Source: Bradyrhizobium sp. CB1717 | GTDB taxonomy: Bacteria; Pseudomonadota; Alphaproteobacteria; Rhizobiales; Xanthobacteraceae | Assembly: GCF_029714325.1 (NCBI RefSeq) | Contig: NZ_CP121666.1 | Location: forward strand, 1,302,001 to 1,366,000 | DNA length: 64,000 nucleotides | Reading direction: 5' to 3' | In this document: positions 26,498-37,346 of the stretch, one piece after another | Layout: every line of letters begins with the position of its first letter | Numbering within the stretch: position 1 is the first letter of the stretch | Position numbers and translations under genes: made by a program | The notes under the pieces: generated by a model | The model's input: the letters and a program-made list of their open reading frames with translations, nothing else | The model's database searches: none | Told to the model about the DNA's origin: nothing

Positions 26498-28381
26498 TTA
26501 TCCGACCGATATCACACGGTCCGACGGATTGGCAGCATAGAGCTCGTCGATCATTGCGGTGCGATGTTCCAGCACGGCGCGCTGGTTGATCGAGCCCTTG
26601 TCCGTGACCTCGCCCTTGTCGATCGACAGCGGCGTATCCATCAGGATCGCGCGCGTGATCCGGGTCGAGGATCCCGTGGCTTGGCTGAGGAAGCGCGTCA
26701 GGCGCTCGCGAAAGGCCTCGCGCACCAGCCGGTCGCGCGTCGCGACGACGAGATCGTCCGCCGGCAGCGTCGGATTGATCAGGCGGCAGCCGTCGAGGTC
26801 GAGCACGACCAGCGCGGAGACCTCGTCACGGTTGATGCCGGCGATGACGACGTCGCGCACCAGCGGCGCGCAGGCGGCGGTGAGGCGCGCGCGCAGGGGA
26901 CCGACGCTGACCCAGGTGCCGCTGGCGAGCTTGAAGTCCTCGCTGACGCGGCCGTCGAAATCGAAGCCGGCGTTGAAATCATCGGGATCGGCGGGCTTGA
27001 GCGCATCGCCCATCTTGTAAAATCCTTCCTCGTCGAAGGATTTTGCGGTGATGTCCGCTTGGCGCCAGTAGCCGGGCATCACGTTCGGCCCCTTGGCGCG
27101 GACCTCCAGCTTGCCGTTGTTCGGCACCAGCTTGGCGTCGTTGCCGGAGACGGGCAGGCCGACATGGCCGGAGCGGCTGGTGCGCGGATTGACCGACATG
27201 AAGAACGGCGCCGTCTCGGTGGCGCCAAGGCCGGTCAGCATCGGCACGCGATAGCCCTTCTCCTTCACCGCGAGTTCGTCGAGGCTGTTCCAGACGAACG
27301 GCGACAGCGCCGCGCCCGAGAAGAACATCGCATGCAGCCGGTCGAAGAACTTCGCGCGCAGGCCCTGGTCGTCGCGCAAATAAGGCAGCAGCGATTCATA
27401 GCCCTTGGGCACGTTGAAATAGACCGTCGGCGAAATCTCCTGGAGATTGCGCACGGTCTCCTCGATGCCGCCGGGCACCGGCTTGCCGGCGTCCAGATAC
27501 ATCGAGCCGCCATTGTAGAGCGTCAGGCCGATATTGTGGTTGCCGCCAAAGGTGTGATTCCACGGCAGCCAGTCGATGATGACGGGCGGCTCGTCCTTGA
27601 GGAAGGCGAGCGTCTCGCGCAGCATCACCTGGTTGGCGCAGATCATGCGCTGGGTGTTGATGACGGCCTTGGGATTGCCGGTCGAGCCTGACGTCAGCAG
27701 GAACTTTGCGATCGTGTCGGGGCCGATCCTGCCATGCACCGCGTCGAGATCGCCGCGGATCGGTGTCGCCATGAGATCTGCGAGCAGGGTGACGTCGCGG
27801 CCCGGCACGGTGCCGTAGGATGCCGCGATCTCGGTGCCGAGCGAGACGTTGGCGGCGAGCGCGTCCGCGAACTTGCCGGCGTCCTCGGCGAAGACGAGGC
27901 CGGGCGTCAGCAGCTTCATCAGGTAAGACAGCTTGCCGTAATCCTTCGACACCAGCGAATAGGCCGGCGACACCGGGCAGAACGGAACGCCGGCATAGAA
28001 CGCGCCGAACGCCAGCAGCGCATGGTCGATCGAATTGCCGGAGAGGATCACGACCGGCCGCTCCGCGGACAGGCCGCGCGCGATCAGGCTCGATGCAATA
28101 TGCCGGCTCGCGGTGAGCAGCTCGGCATAGGTGATCCTGCGCCAGCCGCGGCCGCCTTCGCGTTCGGCCATGAAGACGCGGTCCGGCGTCGTCGTCGCCC
28201 AATGATGCAGGCGGTCGGTGATGCGGACCGGATAGTCGCCGAGCGGCTGCTTCGGCCGCAGATAGATCGTGCCGTCGTCGCGCCGCTCGATGTTGACGGC
28301 GGGATCGCCGAACGAAATGGGCCGCAGCGGAGAATTGCTCGCGCCGCGCTCCATGCTGGAAGAGGACGGCTGCGCGCTCAT
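26498..28381 (-). CDS. feruloyl-CoA synthase-type CoA ligase
   Basis: This ANL ligase of 627 residues is longer than fatty-acyl ligases and typical of the feruloyl-CoA synthase group. It shows [16 protein letters not shown] (ATP loop), [31 protein letters not shown] and [16 protein letters not shown] in place of the usual DR-K hinge. It would activate ferulate, p-coumarate or caffeate to the CoA thioester. Its ATG overlaps the stop of the crotonase gene by 4 bases (ATGA), so the two are co-translated. It corresponds in position and neighbours to the R. palustris p-coumarate ligase CouB. Confidence 0.9.
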   Translation of the reverse strand: MSAQPSSSSMERGASNSPLRPISFGDPAVNIERRDDGTIYLRPKQPLGDYPVRITDRLHHWATTTPDRVFMAEREGGRGWRRITYAELLTASRHIASSLIARGLSAERPVVILSGNSIDHALLAFGAFYAGVPFCPVSPAYSLVSKDYGKLSYLMKLLTPGLVFAEDAGKFADALAANVSLGTEIAASYGTVPGRDVTLLADLMATPIRGDLDAVHGRIGPDTIAKFLLTSGSTGNPKAVINTQRMICANQVMLRETLAFLKDEPPVIIDWLPWNHTFGGNHNIGLTLYNGGSMYLDAGKPVPGGIEETVRNLQEISPTVYFNVPKGYESLLPYLRDDQGLRAKFFDRLHAMFFSGAALSPFVWNSLDELAVKEKGYRVPMLTGLGATETAPFFMSVNPRTSRSGHVGLPVSGNDAKLVPNNGKLEVRAKGPNVMPGYWRQADITAKSFDEEGFYKMGDALKPADPDDFNAGFDFDGRVSEDFKLASGTWVSVGPLRARLTAACAPLVRDVVIAGINRDEVSALVVLDLDGCRLINPTLPADDLVVATRDRLVREAFRERLTRFLSQATGSSTRITRAILMDTPLSIDKGEVTDKGSINQRAVLEHRTAMIDELYAANPSDRVISVG

Positions 28382-29187
28382 GATTTGGGTTTCACCTTCG
28401 CGGTCTTGTGCTCGAGGAATTCGCGGATCCTGCGCTTTGCCTCCTTATCGCTCTGCGCGACGGTGGCCATCAGCGATTCCATCAAGAGACCCGTTTGGGG
28501 GTTGGCTTCCGCGATCATCGGCAGCGCCTGCAGCACGGCGAAATTCGTCAGCGGCGCGTTGGAGGCGATCTTGGTCGCGAGCTCCAGCGCCTTGCCGAGC
28601 CCGTTGCCGGCCTCCGTCAGATATTGCGCAAAGCCGTAGGAGGCGCCTTCGGTCGCGCTGTAGACGCGGCCCGTCAGCATCATGTCCATCATCCTGGCAA
28701 CGCCGATCAGCCGCGGCAGCCGCACCGAGCCGCCGCCGCCGACGAAGATGCCGCGCTGTCCTTCCGGCAGGGCGAAATAGGTCGAGGGCTCGGCGACGCG
28801 GATATGCGCCGCGCAGGCAAGCTCCAGCCCGCCGCCGATCACCGCGCCCCTGAGCGCCGCGATCACGGGCACGCGGCTGTACTGGATGCGGTCGAACACC
28901 CGGTGCCACATCTGGGAATGCAGAAGGCCGCCGGTGGCGTCGTGCTCGGTCAATTCGGAGAGGTCGAGGCCACTGGAGAAATGGTCGCCGATGCCGTGGA
29001 TGACGACCGCGCCGATGTCCTCGGGCAGGGAGGCAAAACACTCGCCGATTTCCAGGATGATGCCGTCATTGAGCGCATTGCGCTTGGCCGGCCGGTTCAG
29101 ACCCACGGTCAGAACCCGGTCCGCCCGCTCGATCCGGAGCAGCCCGGAGGTACCCGCGTCAGCGGTATCGGCGTTTCCCTGTGTCAT
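28378..29187 (-). CDS. crotonase-family enoyl-CoA hydratase (hydroxycinnamoyl-CoA step)
   Basis: This protein has 269 residues. The crotonase motifs VGLNRPAKRNALND, FSSGLDLSEL and LRGAVIGGGLELACAAHIRV are clear. The segment LPEGQRGIFVGGGGSVRLPR keeps a Glu in the second catalytic region. It is the first gene of the ligase/SDR/thioesterase operon, so hydration of a cinnamoyl-CoA double bond is likely. Whether it also cleaves to aldehyde and acetyl-CoA, as hydratase-lyases do, cannot be read from the sequence. A palindromic 15-mer shared with two other promoters lies 20 bases upstream of its start. Confidence 0.9.
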   Translation of the reverse strand: MTQGNADTADAGTSGLLRIERADRVLTVGLNRPAKRNALNDGIILEIGECFASLPEDIGAVVIHGIGDHFSSGLDLSELTEHDATGGLLHSQMWHRVFDRIQYSRVPVIAALRGAVIGGGLELACAAHIRVAEPSTYFALPEGQRGIFVGGGGSVRLPRLIGVARMMDMMLTGRVYSATEGASYGFAQYLTEAGNGLGKALELATKIASNAPLTNFAVLQALPMIAEANPQTGLLMESLMATVAQSDKEAKRRIREFLEHKTAKVKPKS

Positions 29188-29206
29188 TTGCGTCCTTGTC
29201 AGAATA

Positions 29207-29221
29207 GTTATGTTGTATAAC
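29207..29221. promoter_or_regulatory. putative MarR (CouR-like) operator, site A
   Basis: GTTATGTTGTATAAC fits the dyad RTTATRTKNKATAAY that is also found ahead of pobA and between the ABC and marR genes. It lies 20 bases upstream of the crotonase start codon. Confidence 0.6.
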
Positions 29222-29450
29222 GAATTTTGAGGGAGTCAAGGAGGGGGCTGGTCAGGAGGGCAAAAGCCGTCCTCCAAATTGGGCGTCGTCCCGGCCTAGT
29301 GCGCAATTGCGCACGGGGGCCGGGACCCATACCCCCAGGGAGAAATTTGGCGAAGATACGTCGTTCGGTATTCCGACCGTCCGCAATCGATGGAATCCGC
29401 GGTATGGGTCCCGGGACGACATCTGAGCGTGTTGAAAGGCCGCCCGCCCC

Positions 29451-29912
29451 TCACATCACCTGATGCACGTCGATCACCACGCGGTCCGCGTGGCGCGCGG
29501 CTGAGCCGACAAAAATGTGCTGCATCAGCCAGCGGTACTTCTGGTGCCCCGTCTCGAACTTCGGCACGGTGCGGAAATAGATCAGCTTCGGATCGACCGG
29601 TTCGCCGCGCTTGAGCTTTTGCAACAGCTCGACGGGCCCGAAGCGCATGCCCTTGTTCTCGATATAGACGACGGCGCCGTCGTCGGTCTCGAAGGCGTAC
29701 TTGGCCTCTAAGTCGATCAGCTCGTTGGGACGGATGGTCTGGAAGTCGGCGCCGAACGGCAGCACTTTTCCGGTGATCGCGCCCGTCACCTCGCCGCCGA
29801 TGATCGGGATGATACGGCGCACGCCGATGCCGGTTTCGCCGGCGGTGATGACCTCGCCAATCTTTGCGGTGATGGTGAAGACATATTTGGTTTCGAGCGC
29901 CGGTGTGGTCAT
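29451..29912 (-). CDS. DUF3237 protein
   Basis: This protein has 153 residues. LETKYVFTITAKIGEVITAG at the start, GEVTGAITGKVLPFGADFQ and the late KYRWLMQHIFVGSAAR follow the DUF3237 family, small beta-barrel proteins of unproven function often found in aromatic catabolic clusters. It lies about 220 bases downstream of the TRAP permease gene, separated by a hairpin repeat, and upstream of the crotonase operon. GGAG precedes the ATG at 29912. Role unknown. Confidence 0.85.
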   Translation of the reverse strand: MTTPALETKYVFTITAKIGEVITAGETGIGVRRIIPIIGGEVTGAITGKVLPFGADFQTIRPNELIDLEAKYAFETDDGAVVYIENKGMRFGPVELLQKLKRGEPVDPKLIYFRTVPKFETGHQKYRWLMQHIFVGSAARHADRVVIDVHQVM

Positions 29913-29949
29913 CGCTTGTCTCCAATCTATCGCGCTAGCGACGCCCCAC

Positions 29950-30105
29950 CTTCCCTTCTCCCCTTGTGGGAGAAGGTGGCGCGAAGCGCCGGATGAGGGG
30001 TTGTCTCCGCGCATTCAACTGCGGGCTTGCGTGTGGAGCGAGACCCCTCACCCGTCTCGCCGCTATCGCGGCGAGCCACCCTCTCCCACAAGGGGAGAGG
30101 GGAAG
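29950..30105. repeat. large palindromic intergenic repeat (CTTCCCTTCTCCCCTTG family)
   Basis: The arms CTTCCCTTCTCCCCTTGTGG and CACAAGGGGAGAGGGGAAG surround smaller inner palindromes. The same family occurs at 61235-61389 in opposite orientation. It separates the TRAP and DUF3237 genes. Confidence 0.8.
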
Positions 30106-30131
30106 ACAGCTCGCCGCTCTATCACGCACAT

Positions 30132-31451
30132 CTAATGCGCCATCATCCGCGTCGGCAGCCAGGTCGCCAGCAGCGGGAACGCAATCAAAATCACCAGGCG
30201 CACGAGGTCCGTCGCAACGAACGGGATCACGCCCTTGAAGATGGTGGAGAACGAGACGTCCTTCACCACGCTTTTTATGACGAAGACGTTCATGCCGACC
30301 GGCGGGTGGATCAGGCCGAGCTCGACGGTCATGACGATGATGACGCCGAACCAGATCGGGTCGAAGCCGAGATGCATGATCACGGGGAAGATAATCGGCA
30401 CGGTCAGGATGATCATCGCCATGGCGTCCATCAGGCAGCCGAGCACGAGATACATCACCATGATCAGGGCCAGCACGCCGTAGGGCCCGAGGCCGAGACC
30501 GGTGAGGAACTCCGTCACCTTCTGCGGCGTCTGCGTCACCGTGAGGAAATAGCCGAAGATCAAGGCGCCAATCAGCACGGTGAACACGGCCGCTGCGGTG
30601 CGCGTCGCCTGCAGCAGCGAGGCCAGCACCTTCTCGCGGTCGAGCCGTCCGGTGACCATGCCGATGATGAACGCGCCGGTGGCGCCGACGCCACCGGCCT
30701 CGGTCGGCGTGAAACGCGGCAGGAACGGCAGGCCGTAGAGGCCGCCGATCACGAACACGAACAGCAGCACCGGCGCCCAGATGTCCTTCAGGCCCGCAAA
30801 GCGCTCGCGCCATGGCAGCACCTTGCCCTTGGGCAGGAAGTCGGGGCGGAAATATCCGATCAGAAAGATCGTGATCATGTACATGGTCATCGCCAGCAGG
30901 CCCGGGATGATGCCGGCAATGAAGAGTTTTCCGATGTCCTGCTCGGTGATGATGCCGTAGACCGCGAGCACGGTGGAGGGCGGCAGCATTGCGCCGAGCG
31001 TGCCGCCGGCCGCGATTACGCCGGTGGCGAACGATTGCGGATAGCCGAAGCGGCGCATCTCCGGGTAAGCGACGGCGGAGAAGGTCGCGGCGGTCGCGAC
31101 CGACGAGCCGCAGATCGCGGCAAAGCCGCCGCAGGCGCCGACGGTAGCGATGCCGAGCCCGCCGCGCAGATGTCCGACGAAGCCGTTGGCGGCGCGGAAC
31201 AACTCGCGGCTCATGCCGGAATTACTGACGAAGGAGCCCATCAGCAGAAACATCGGGATGACGCCGAAGGTGTAGTCGGTGACCGTGCGCATCGAGGTCT
31301 GGCCGACCAGCTTCAGCGCCGCCGTCCCGTTGACGAGATAGGCGAAGCCGGACACCCCGACGAGGCCCATGGCCATGCCGACGGGCACGCGCAGCAGCAT
31401 CAGGACGAAAAGGGAAACGAAGCCGATAACGGCGACGGCATCGGTGCTCAT
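30132..31451 (-). CDS. TRAP transporter large permease (DctM/TarM type)
   Basis: This protein has about 439 residues and 11-12 membrane segments. GACGGFAAICGSSVATAATF and GGTLGAMLPPSTVLAVYGI are the standard DctM motifs, and GLIHPPVGMNVFVIKS is the conserved late loop. It forms the Na+-driven channel of a TRAP system together with the small permease gene, which ends 2 bases upstream. In R. palustris the TarPQM system imports lignin-derived aromatic acids, and the locus context supports the same role here. Confidence 0.93.
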   Translation of the reverse strand: MSTDAVAVIGFVSLFVLMLLRVPVGMAMGLVGVSGFAYLVNGTAALKLVGQTSMRTVTDYTFGVIPMFLLMGSFVSNSGMSRELFRAANGFVGHLRGGLGIATVGACGGFAAICGSSVATAATFSAVAYPEMRRFGYPQSFATGVIAAGGTLGAMLPPSTVLAVYGIITEQDIGKLFIAGIIPGLLAMTMYMITIFLIGYFRPDFLPKGKVLPWRERFAGLKDIWAPVLLFVFVIGGLYGLPFLPRFTPTEAGGVGATGAFIIGMVTGRLDREKVLASLLQATRTAAAVFTVLIGALIFGYFLTVTQTPQKVTEFLTGLGLGPYGVLALIMVMYLVLGCLMDAMAMIILTVPIIFPVIMHLGFDPIWFGVIIVMTVELGLIHPPVGMNVFVIKSVVKDVSFSTIFKGVIPFVATDLVRLVILIAFPLLATWLPTRMMAH

Positions 31452-31453
31452 GG

Positions 31454-31963
31454 TTACTCCGTCGCCTTCAGCTTGGGGTCGTGCATTTCCTCGGGATGGA
31501 AGATCAATCGGTAAGTGCGGATCGCGATCAGCAGCACGGCCGCGCCATCGCCGATCCACGCGACCGCGAAGAAGGGCCAGGTCGGCATATGCATGTCGAA
31601 GGTGAGGACGTTGTCGTTGTAGGTGCCGCGCACCTTGTCGAACAGCGTCCAGGTCTGCACGGTGACGACGAACAGCAGCACCAGCGTCGCGAACACGTCG
31701 ATCCAGCGCTGGTAGCGCGGGCTGACATTGCCCCAGACGAGGTCGACCGTGATGTGGGTGCCGCGGTAGGAGGTCGCCGCGATGCCCCAGAAGATGAGGA
31801 TGCCGAGCAGCATGCGGCCGATGTCGAAAGAGTCGGGGATCGAGTAGTTCAGCGTGTTGCGCAACAGCACCGACAGGAAGATGTCGAGCGCAACGATGCC
31901 GACGAAGCCGGCCGCGATCCATTCGATCGTGTCGATAAAGCGATCCATCCAGGCGCGCTTCAT
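31454..31963 (-). CDS. TRAP transporter small permease (DctQ/TarQ type)
   Basis: This encodes 169 residues with four hydrophobic segments. The conserved pattern LLGILIFWGIAATSYRGTHI and then VDLVWG is the DctQ signature. It pairs with the large permease. The ATG at 31963 is the first start after the upstream hairpin repeat, and AGGA lies 11 bases before it. The binding-protein gene lies about 200 bases upstream, separated by the repeat at 32015-32133. Confidence 0.92.
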   Translation of the reverse strand: MKRAWMDRFIDTIEWIAAGFVGIVALDIFLSVLLRNTLNYSIPDSFDIGRMLLGILIFWGIAATSYRGTHITVDLVWGNVSPRYQRWIDVFATLVLLFVVTVQTWTLFDKVRGTYNDNVLTFDMHMPTWPFFAVAWIGDGAAVLLIAIRTYRLIFHPEEMHDPKLKATE

Positions 31964-32014
31964 GGAGAAAGAATCCTTCCGACGAGTTCGAGGTGCGCCC
32001 GCGATGGAGCTACG

Positions 32015-32133
32015 CTCCCCCCCGCTTGCGGGGGAGGGCCGGGGAGAGGGTGTCTCAACAACGAAGACTCCCCCAGACGAGAGAGCCCTCACCCGACGCT
32101 TCGCGCCGACCTCTCCCGCTTGCGGGAGAGGTG
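32015..32133. repeat. palindromic intergenic repeat
   Basis: The element CTCCCCCCCGCTTGCGGGGG is followed by a spacer and a second hairpin CCTCTCCCGCTTGCGGGAGAGG. It sits inside the TRAP operon, between the binding-protein and small-permease genes, and may lower downstream expression. Confidence 0.7.
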
Positions 32134-32160
32134 CAGCGAGCGCGCGGCCGCAGCTGGGCG

Positions 32161-33177
32161 CTACTCCGCCAGCGCGTTGTACTTCTTCAGCGACGCCTTC
32201 AGCTCGCTAAGCGCCGCATCCGGATCGGCACCGGCCTTCTTGGCACCATCACCCCAGGTCTTGACCAGCGGCTCGGCCGCCTTCTTCCAGGCGGCGATCT
32301 GCTCGGGCGTCAGCTTGTAGACCTCGTGGCCGGATTCCGCCTTGATCTTGTCGATGCCGGCATCCTCGAACTTGCCCCAGTGCTCGCCGACCGCGCCCGC
32401 CATCTCGACCGTGCAGTTCTTGTCGATCGCGGCCTTCTGCTTGTCGGACATCGCGTTGTATTTGTCCTTGTTGATCACGAACACGAAGGTCGTGGTGTAG
32501 AGCGGCGCCTCCATGTCGTACTTGGTCACCTTGTCGATGCCGAACAGCACCAGGGAGCCCCAGGGGAAGGTGACACCGTCCGCGACGCCGCGCTCGATGA
32601 TGTCGCGCACTTCCGGCGCGGAAGACTGCACATTGGTGCCGCCGAGCGAGGTCACGAAGTTCGCCATGGTGGCGTGGGCGGGACGGATCTTGAGGCCCTT
32701 CACGTCCTCGGGCACCGCGATCTTCTTGGTCTTGGAATGGAAGGAGGAGGGCGAGTGGACGAAGGCGAGGCAGTATTTGACGTCCTTCATCTCCTTCTCG
32801 GCATATTTGCGGTACCAGGCATCGAGCCCCATCGAGCCGCCCTTGGCGTCGGAAATCAGGAACGGCAATTCGCCGGCGCCGATGATCGGGAAGCGGCCGG
32901 GCTGGTAGCCGGGATTGACATAGGTGACGTCGGCGATGCCGTCGCGCGCCATGTCGTAATGATCGAATGCCTTGCCGAGCTGCTGGGCTGGAAACACTTT
33001 GCCCGTGATGGTGCCGCCGGAATCCTTGTTCACTGCGGCCACCCAGTCTTCCAGGGATTTCTGCAGCGGGTGCGACGCCGGCACCCAGTGCGAGACCTTC
33101 AGGTCGAAGGTCTTGTCCTGCGCCAGCGCAGGGCTCACGCTTGCTGCCAGCAGCAAAGCCAGACAGGCTTTTCTCAT
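32161..33177 (-). CDS. TRAP transporter substrate-binding protein (DctP/TarP type)
   Basis: This protein has 338 residues with a signal peptide (RKACLALLLAASVSPALAQ). The mature part begins FDLKVSHWVPASHPLQKSLE, and VKGLKIRPAHATMANFVTSL holds the conserved carboxylate-binding Arg. DctP proteins capture organic acids in the periplasm. Its neighbours (TRAP permeases, CoA ligase, pobA) suggest an aromatic acid such as p-coumarate or ferulate, as for R. palustris TarP. A 22-bp near-perfect palindrome lies 48 bases upstream of the start codon. Confidence 0.92.
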   Translation of the reverse strand: MRKACLALLLAASVSPALAQDKTFDLKVSHWVPASHPLQKSLEDWVAAVNKDSGGTITGKVFPAQQLGKAFDHYDMARDGIADVTYVNPGYQPGRFPIIGAGELPFLISDAKGGSMGLDAWYRKYAEKEMKDVKYCLAFVHSPSSFHSKTKKIAVPEDVKGLKIRPAHATMANFVTSLGGTNVQSSAPEVRDIIERGVADGVTFPWGSLVLFGIDKVTKYDMEAPLYTTTFVFVINKDKYNAMSDKQKAAIDKNCTVEMAGAVGEHWGKFEDAGIDKIKAESGHEVYKLTPEQIAAWKKAAEPLVKTWGDGAKKAGADPDAALSELKASLKKYNALAE

Positions 33178-33225
33178 CACGCGTTTCTCCCTCTTTTCAA
33201 AGCCGGGCTTCGTTGGCCCGGGCTC

Positions 33226-34599
<1,374 letters not shown>

Positions 34600-34612
34600 A
34601 GCCGCACCGTCG

Positions 34613-34711
34613 GTGCCGTAGGGTGGGCAAAGGCGCAAAGCGCCGTGCCCACCATCTTCCCATAATCGCGAAAGCTCGTGGGCACGCTTCGCTTTGCCCA
34701 ACCTACGGCAC
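34613..34711. repeat. palindromic intergenic repeat (GTAGGGTGGGCAAAGGCG family)
   Basis: GTGCCGTAGGGTGGGCAAAG and the complementary CTTTGCCCAACCTACGGCAC form the outer arms. A second copy is at 44662-44759. Together with the next element it fills most of the 327 bases after pobA. Confidence 0.8.
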
Positions 34712-34730
34712 TTCGTGCTCTTTCCACATC

Positions 34731-34815
34731 GTCATTGCGAGCGAAGCGAAGCAATCCAGACTGTTTACGCGGACGCAGTCTGGATTGCTCCGTCACAAGA
34801 GCTCCTTGCAATGAC
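34731..34815. repeat. palindromic intergenic repeat (GTCATTGCGAGCG family)
   Basis: This hairpin starts GTCATTGCGAGCGAAGCGAA and ends with the complement CTTGCAATGAC; the right arm is degenerate. It is the same family as the perfect copy at 35384-35461. Confidence 0.8.
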
Positions 34816-34926
34816 AGCGGAGGCTGTTTCAAACACCCCCGCAAATCCCGTTTAAAACTTTGTAGGCGGTGAAACTGTCATCCACATCGCGTTCAATGGC
34901 GGCAGCCACACACACGCGAGACAGCC

Positions 34927-35346
34927 ATGACGTCCACCGACATCCCTGACGGCTTCGAGCCGCTCTTCCGCAAGAGCCCTCTCACCGAGCCCTGGGAGCC
35001 GCTCTACGCGAAGAAGACCGACAAGGCCGTCATCATCGGCCTGCGGCTGGCGAAGCCACACACCAACGGCCGTGGCCTGATCCATGGCGGCCTCATCACC
35101 GCGCTCGCCGACAACGCCATGGGCTACAGCTGCGCGCAGGCGACCGGCTGGACCACGTCGTTCGTGACGGTCTCGCTCTCGGTCGATTTCGTCGGCTCTG
35201 CCGAGATCGGCCAGTGGTCCTCGATCGAGAGCGACGTGATCAAGACCGGCAAGACGATCTGCTTCGCACAGTGCCTGATCAAGGCCGACGACGTCGTGAT
35301 CGCGCGGGCCAGCGGAACGTTCAGGGTGGTGCCGAAGAAGGGGTGA
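34927..35346 (+). CDS. PaaI-type hot-dog thioesterase
   Basis: This protein has 139 residues. NGRGLIHGGLITALADNAMG (HGG with the later Asp) is the PaaI/YdiI thioesterase signature. It probably hydrolyses aromatic or other acyl-CoA esters to relieve CoA trapping. It stands alone between repeat clusters downstream of pobA. Its placement in the aromatic locus is suggestive, but the substrate is unknown. Confidence 0.88.
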   Translation: MTSTDIPDGFEPLFRKSPLTEPWEPLYAKKTDKAVIIGLRLAKPHTNGRGLIHGGLITALADNAMGYSCAQATGWTTSFVTVSLSVDFVGSAEIGQWSSIESDVIKTGKTICFAQCLIKADDVVIARASGTFRVVPKKG

Positions 35347-35383
35347 CTCTCGTGCGGTGGGCCGCGATGTCGCCCCTTGCTCC

Positions 35384-35461
35384 GTCATTGCGAGCGCAGC
35401 GAAGCAATCCAGACTGCCACTGCGGACAGATTCTGGATTGCTTCGCTGCGCTCGCAATGAC
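35384..35461. repeat. palindromic intergenic repeat with 30-bp perfect arms
   Basis: The arms 35384-35413 and 35432-35461 are exact complements over 30 bp, with an 18-base loop. The element begins GTCATTGCGAGCGCAGCGAA. The related copy is at 34731-34815. Confidence 0.88.
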
Positions 35462-35495
35462 GATGTGGAGATGGCGGTGCGGCACACTGCGCTGT

Positions 35496-35538
35496 CGTGC
35501 CCCGGACGCAGCGCTGCGCGGCGCGTCCGGGACACGAG
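35496..35538. repeat. palindromic intergenic repeat (CGTGCCCCGGACGC family)
   Basis: CGTGCCCCGGACGCAGCG pairs with the following CGCGTCCGGGACACG. It is a short form of the element at 18627-18715. Confidence 0.75.
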
Positions 35539-35542
35539 ACCA

Positions 35543-36427
35543 TCACCCGAACCGCCACTCCGCCGTCTCCACCACGAGATCGATGAACGCGCGCACCTTG
35601 GCCGAGAGCAGGCGAGAGGTCGGGTAGACGATGTGGATCGGTAGCGCCGGCTGCTCGTATTTCGCCAGCACGATTTTCAAGCGCCCGCGCTTCAGTCCCT
35701 CGGCGGCCTGATAGGCCAGCACCCGCGTCACGCCGCCGCCGGCCTCGGCATATTGCAGGGCGGCGTCGGCGCTGTTGCTGGTGAAGCGCGGGATCGGCGT
35801 CACCTCGATGTCGCGGCCGTCCTGCACGAAGTGCCAGCTGGCCGACGGGCCGAACTGGATGGTCTGGTGCGCGGCGAGCGCCTCCGGCATCTTCGGCTCG
35901 CCATGACGCTTCAAATAGCCGGGCGCGGCCACCACGATCCGACGCATCTCGCCGACCTGGCGCGCCACCAGCGAGGAATCGGCGAGGTGGCCGATCCGCA
36001 CCGCGGCGTCGACGGCGTCTTCCACGAGATTGACGAAGTGGTCCGACAGCCTGAGCTCGGCGGCGACGTCGGGATGGCGCTTGAGATAGGCGGTCATGAC
36101 CGGCCCGACATGCAGCCGGCCGAAGCCGACCGGTGCCGACACCACCAGCCGCCCGCTCGGCCGGTTGCGCTCCTGCCGCGCCGAGCCGTCGGCCTCCTCG
36201 ACATCGGCGAGGATGCGCCGCGCGCGCTCCAGATAGCGGGTGCCGACGTCGGTCAGCGTCACCTGCCGCGTGGTCCGCTGCAGCAGCCGGGCGCCGAGAT
36301 GCTCCTCCAGCGCCGCGATCAGCCGCGTCACCGCCGAAGGCGACAGCCGCAGTTTTCGCGCCGCCGGCGCAAAGCCGCGCAGATCGGCGACGGTGACGAA
36401 GACGTGCATGGCTTCGAGGCGGTCCAT
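35543..36427 (-). CDS. LysR-family transcriptional regulator
   Basis: This regulator has 294 residues. The N-terminal winged helix MHVFVTVADLRGFAPAARKL, then LSPSAVTRLIAALEEHLGARL, is typical of the CrgA-like LysR group, followed by a substrate-binding-like effector domain. It is divergent from a pyridoxamine-phosphate-oxidase-like gene, with a 120-base spacer, and is likely to regulate it. An upstream ATG in the same frame (36457) lacks support. Confidence 0.92.
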   Translation of the reverse strand: MDRLEAMHVFVTVADLRGFAPAARKLRLSPSAVTRLIAALEEHLGARLLQRTTRQVTLTDVGTRYLERARRILADVEEADGSARQERNRPSGRLVVSAPVGFGRLHVGPVMTAYLKRHPDVAAELRLSDHFVNLVEDAVDAAVRIGHLADSSLVARQVGEMRRIVVAAPGYLKRHGEPKMPEALAAHQTIQFGPSASWHFVQDGRDIEVTPIPRFTSNSADAALQYAEAGGGVTRVLAYQAAEGLKRGRLKIVLAKYEQPALPIHIVYPTSRLLSAKVRAFIDLVVETAEWRFG

Positions 36428-36547
36428 GGCCATTATTGCATATATCGCAATGATCAAGTGTCAAGGCGGTCGATTGTTTTAAACGCAGGAAGGTCCATTT
36501 TGGGGGCGAAGACGCAGCAATGCGCCGGAATTTCAGGAGATGTTCCG

Positions 36548-37168
36548 ATGACTGCCGTACACACCTATGCCAGCGACGTCGCCTTCTCGCCGGCTGTGAA
36601 ATCGATTCAGACCCGAAAGGGATCGCGCGAGGGTTATGCCCATGCCAAGCAGCGGGGATGGCGCACCGAGGTCGACGAGAACCTCGCGGCATTCCTGGCT
36701 GACGCCAACAGCTTCTACTTTGCCACGGCCTCGGCCGATGGGCAGCCCTACATCCAGCACCGCGGCGGCCCGAAGGGGTTCTTGAAGGTGCTGGACAAGC
36801 AGACGCTCGCCTTCACCGACTATGCCGGCAACCGGCAATACATCACGCAGGGAAACCTGTCCGAGAACCCCAAGGCCTATATCTTCGTAATGGACTATGC
36901 CCATCGCCGGAGGGTGAAGATCTGGGGCGAGGCACGTGTGGTCGAGGACGACGAGGCGCTGACGACGTCGCTGATGCCGAAGGGTTACCGCGCGCGGCCG
37001 GAGCAGGTCATCCTCTTCAAGATCGCGGCCTGGGACACCAACTGCCCGCAGCACATCCCGCAGAAGTTCGATGCGCCGGATGTCGCGGCCGCGCTGGCGG
37101 CGAGGGATCAGCGCATCGCGGAGCTGGAGGCGGAGATCGCGGCGTTGAAGGGGGCGCGAGCATCGTAA
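36548..37168 (+). CDS. pyridoxamine 5'-phosphate oxidase-like flavin protein
   Basis: This protein has 206 residues. The split-barrel region FYFATASADGQPYIQHRGGP, then FTDYAGNRQYITQGNLSENP, matches the PPOX/flavin-reductase-like family that binds FMN. The C-terminus ends in a short coiled coil (RDQRIAELEAEIAALKG). AGGAG precedes the ATG. Such LysR-paired enzymes are often quinone or small-molecule reductases; the substrate is unknown. It is divergent from the LysR gene. Confidence 0.88.
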   Translation: MTAVHTYASDVAFSPAVKSIQTRKGSREGYAHAKQRGWRTEVDENLAAFLADANSFYFATASADGQPYIQHRGGPKGFLKVLDKQTLAFTDYAGNRQYITQGNLSENPKAYIFVMDYAHRRRVKIWGEARVVEDDEALTTSLMPKGYRARPEQVILFKIAAWDTNCPQHIPQKFDAPDVAAALAARDQRIAELEAEIAALKGARAS

Positions 37169-37180
37169 CGCGCCGCTCGT

Positions 37181-37343
37181 TTACCCCCCCTGGAGGGGGA
37201 GGGTCGATCGCGCGAAGCGCGAGCGGGGTGGGGTGATCTCTCAACACGGGCAGTTTACGACGATGAGAGACCGTCACCCCCACCCCGCTTCGCATTTCGC
37301 TTCGCTCCATGCGAAACGACCCTCCCCCTCCAGGGGAGGGTAA
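37181..37343. repeat. large palindromic intergenic repeat
   Basis: The outer arms TTACCCCCCCTGGAGGGGGA and CCCTCCCCTCCAGGGGAGGG flank an inner GCGGGGTGGGGTGA / CACCCCCACCCCGC pair. It lies between the convergent PPOX-like and livF genes and may serve as a shared terminator. Confidence 0.75.
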
Positions 37344-37346
37344 GAG

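Noticed and set aside
32015..32133. Break of the TRAP operon by an insertion sequence
   Set aside because: The insert is a short palindromic repeat with no coding capacity; both flanking genes are intact and in the same direction.
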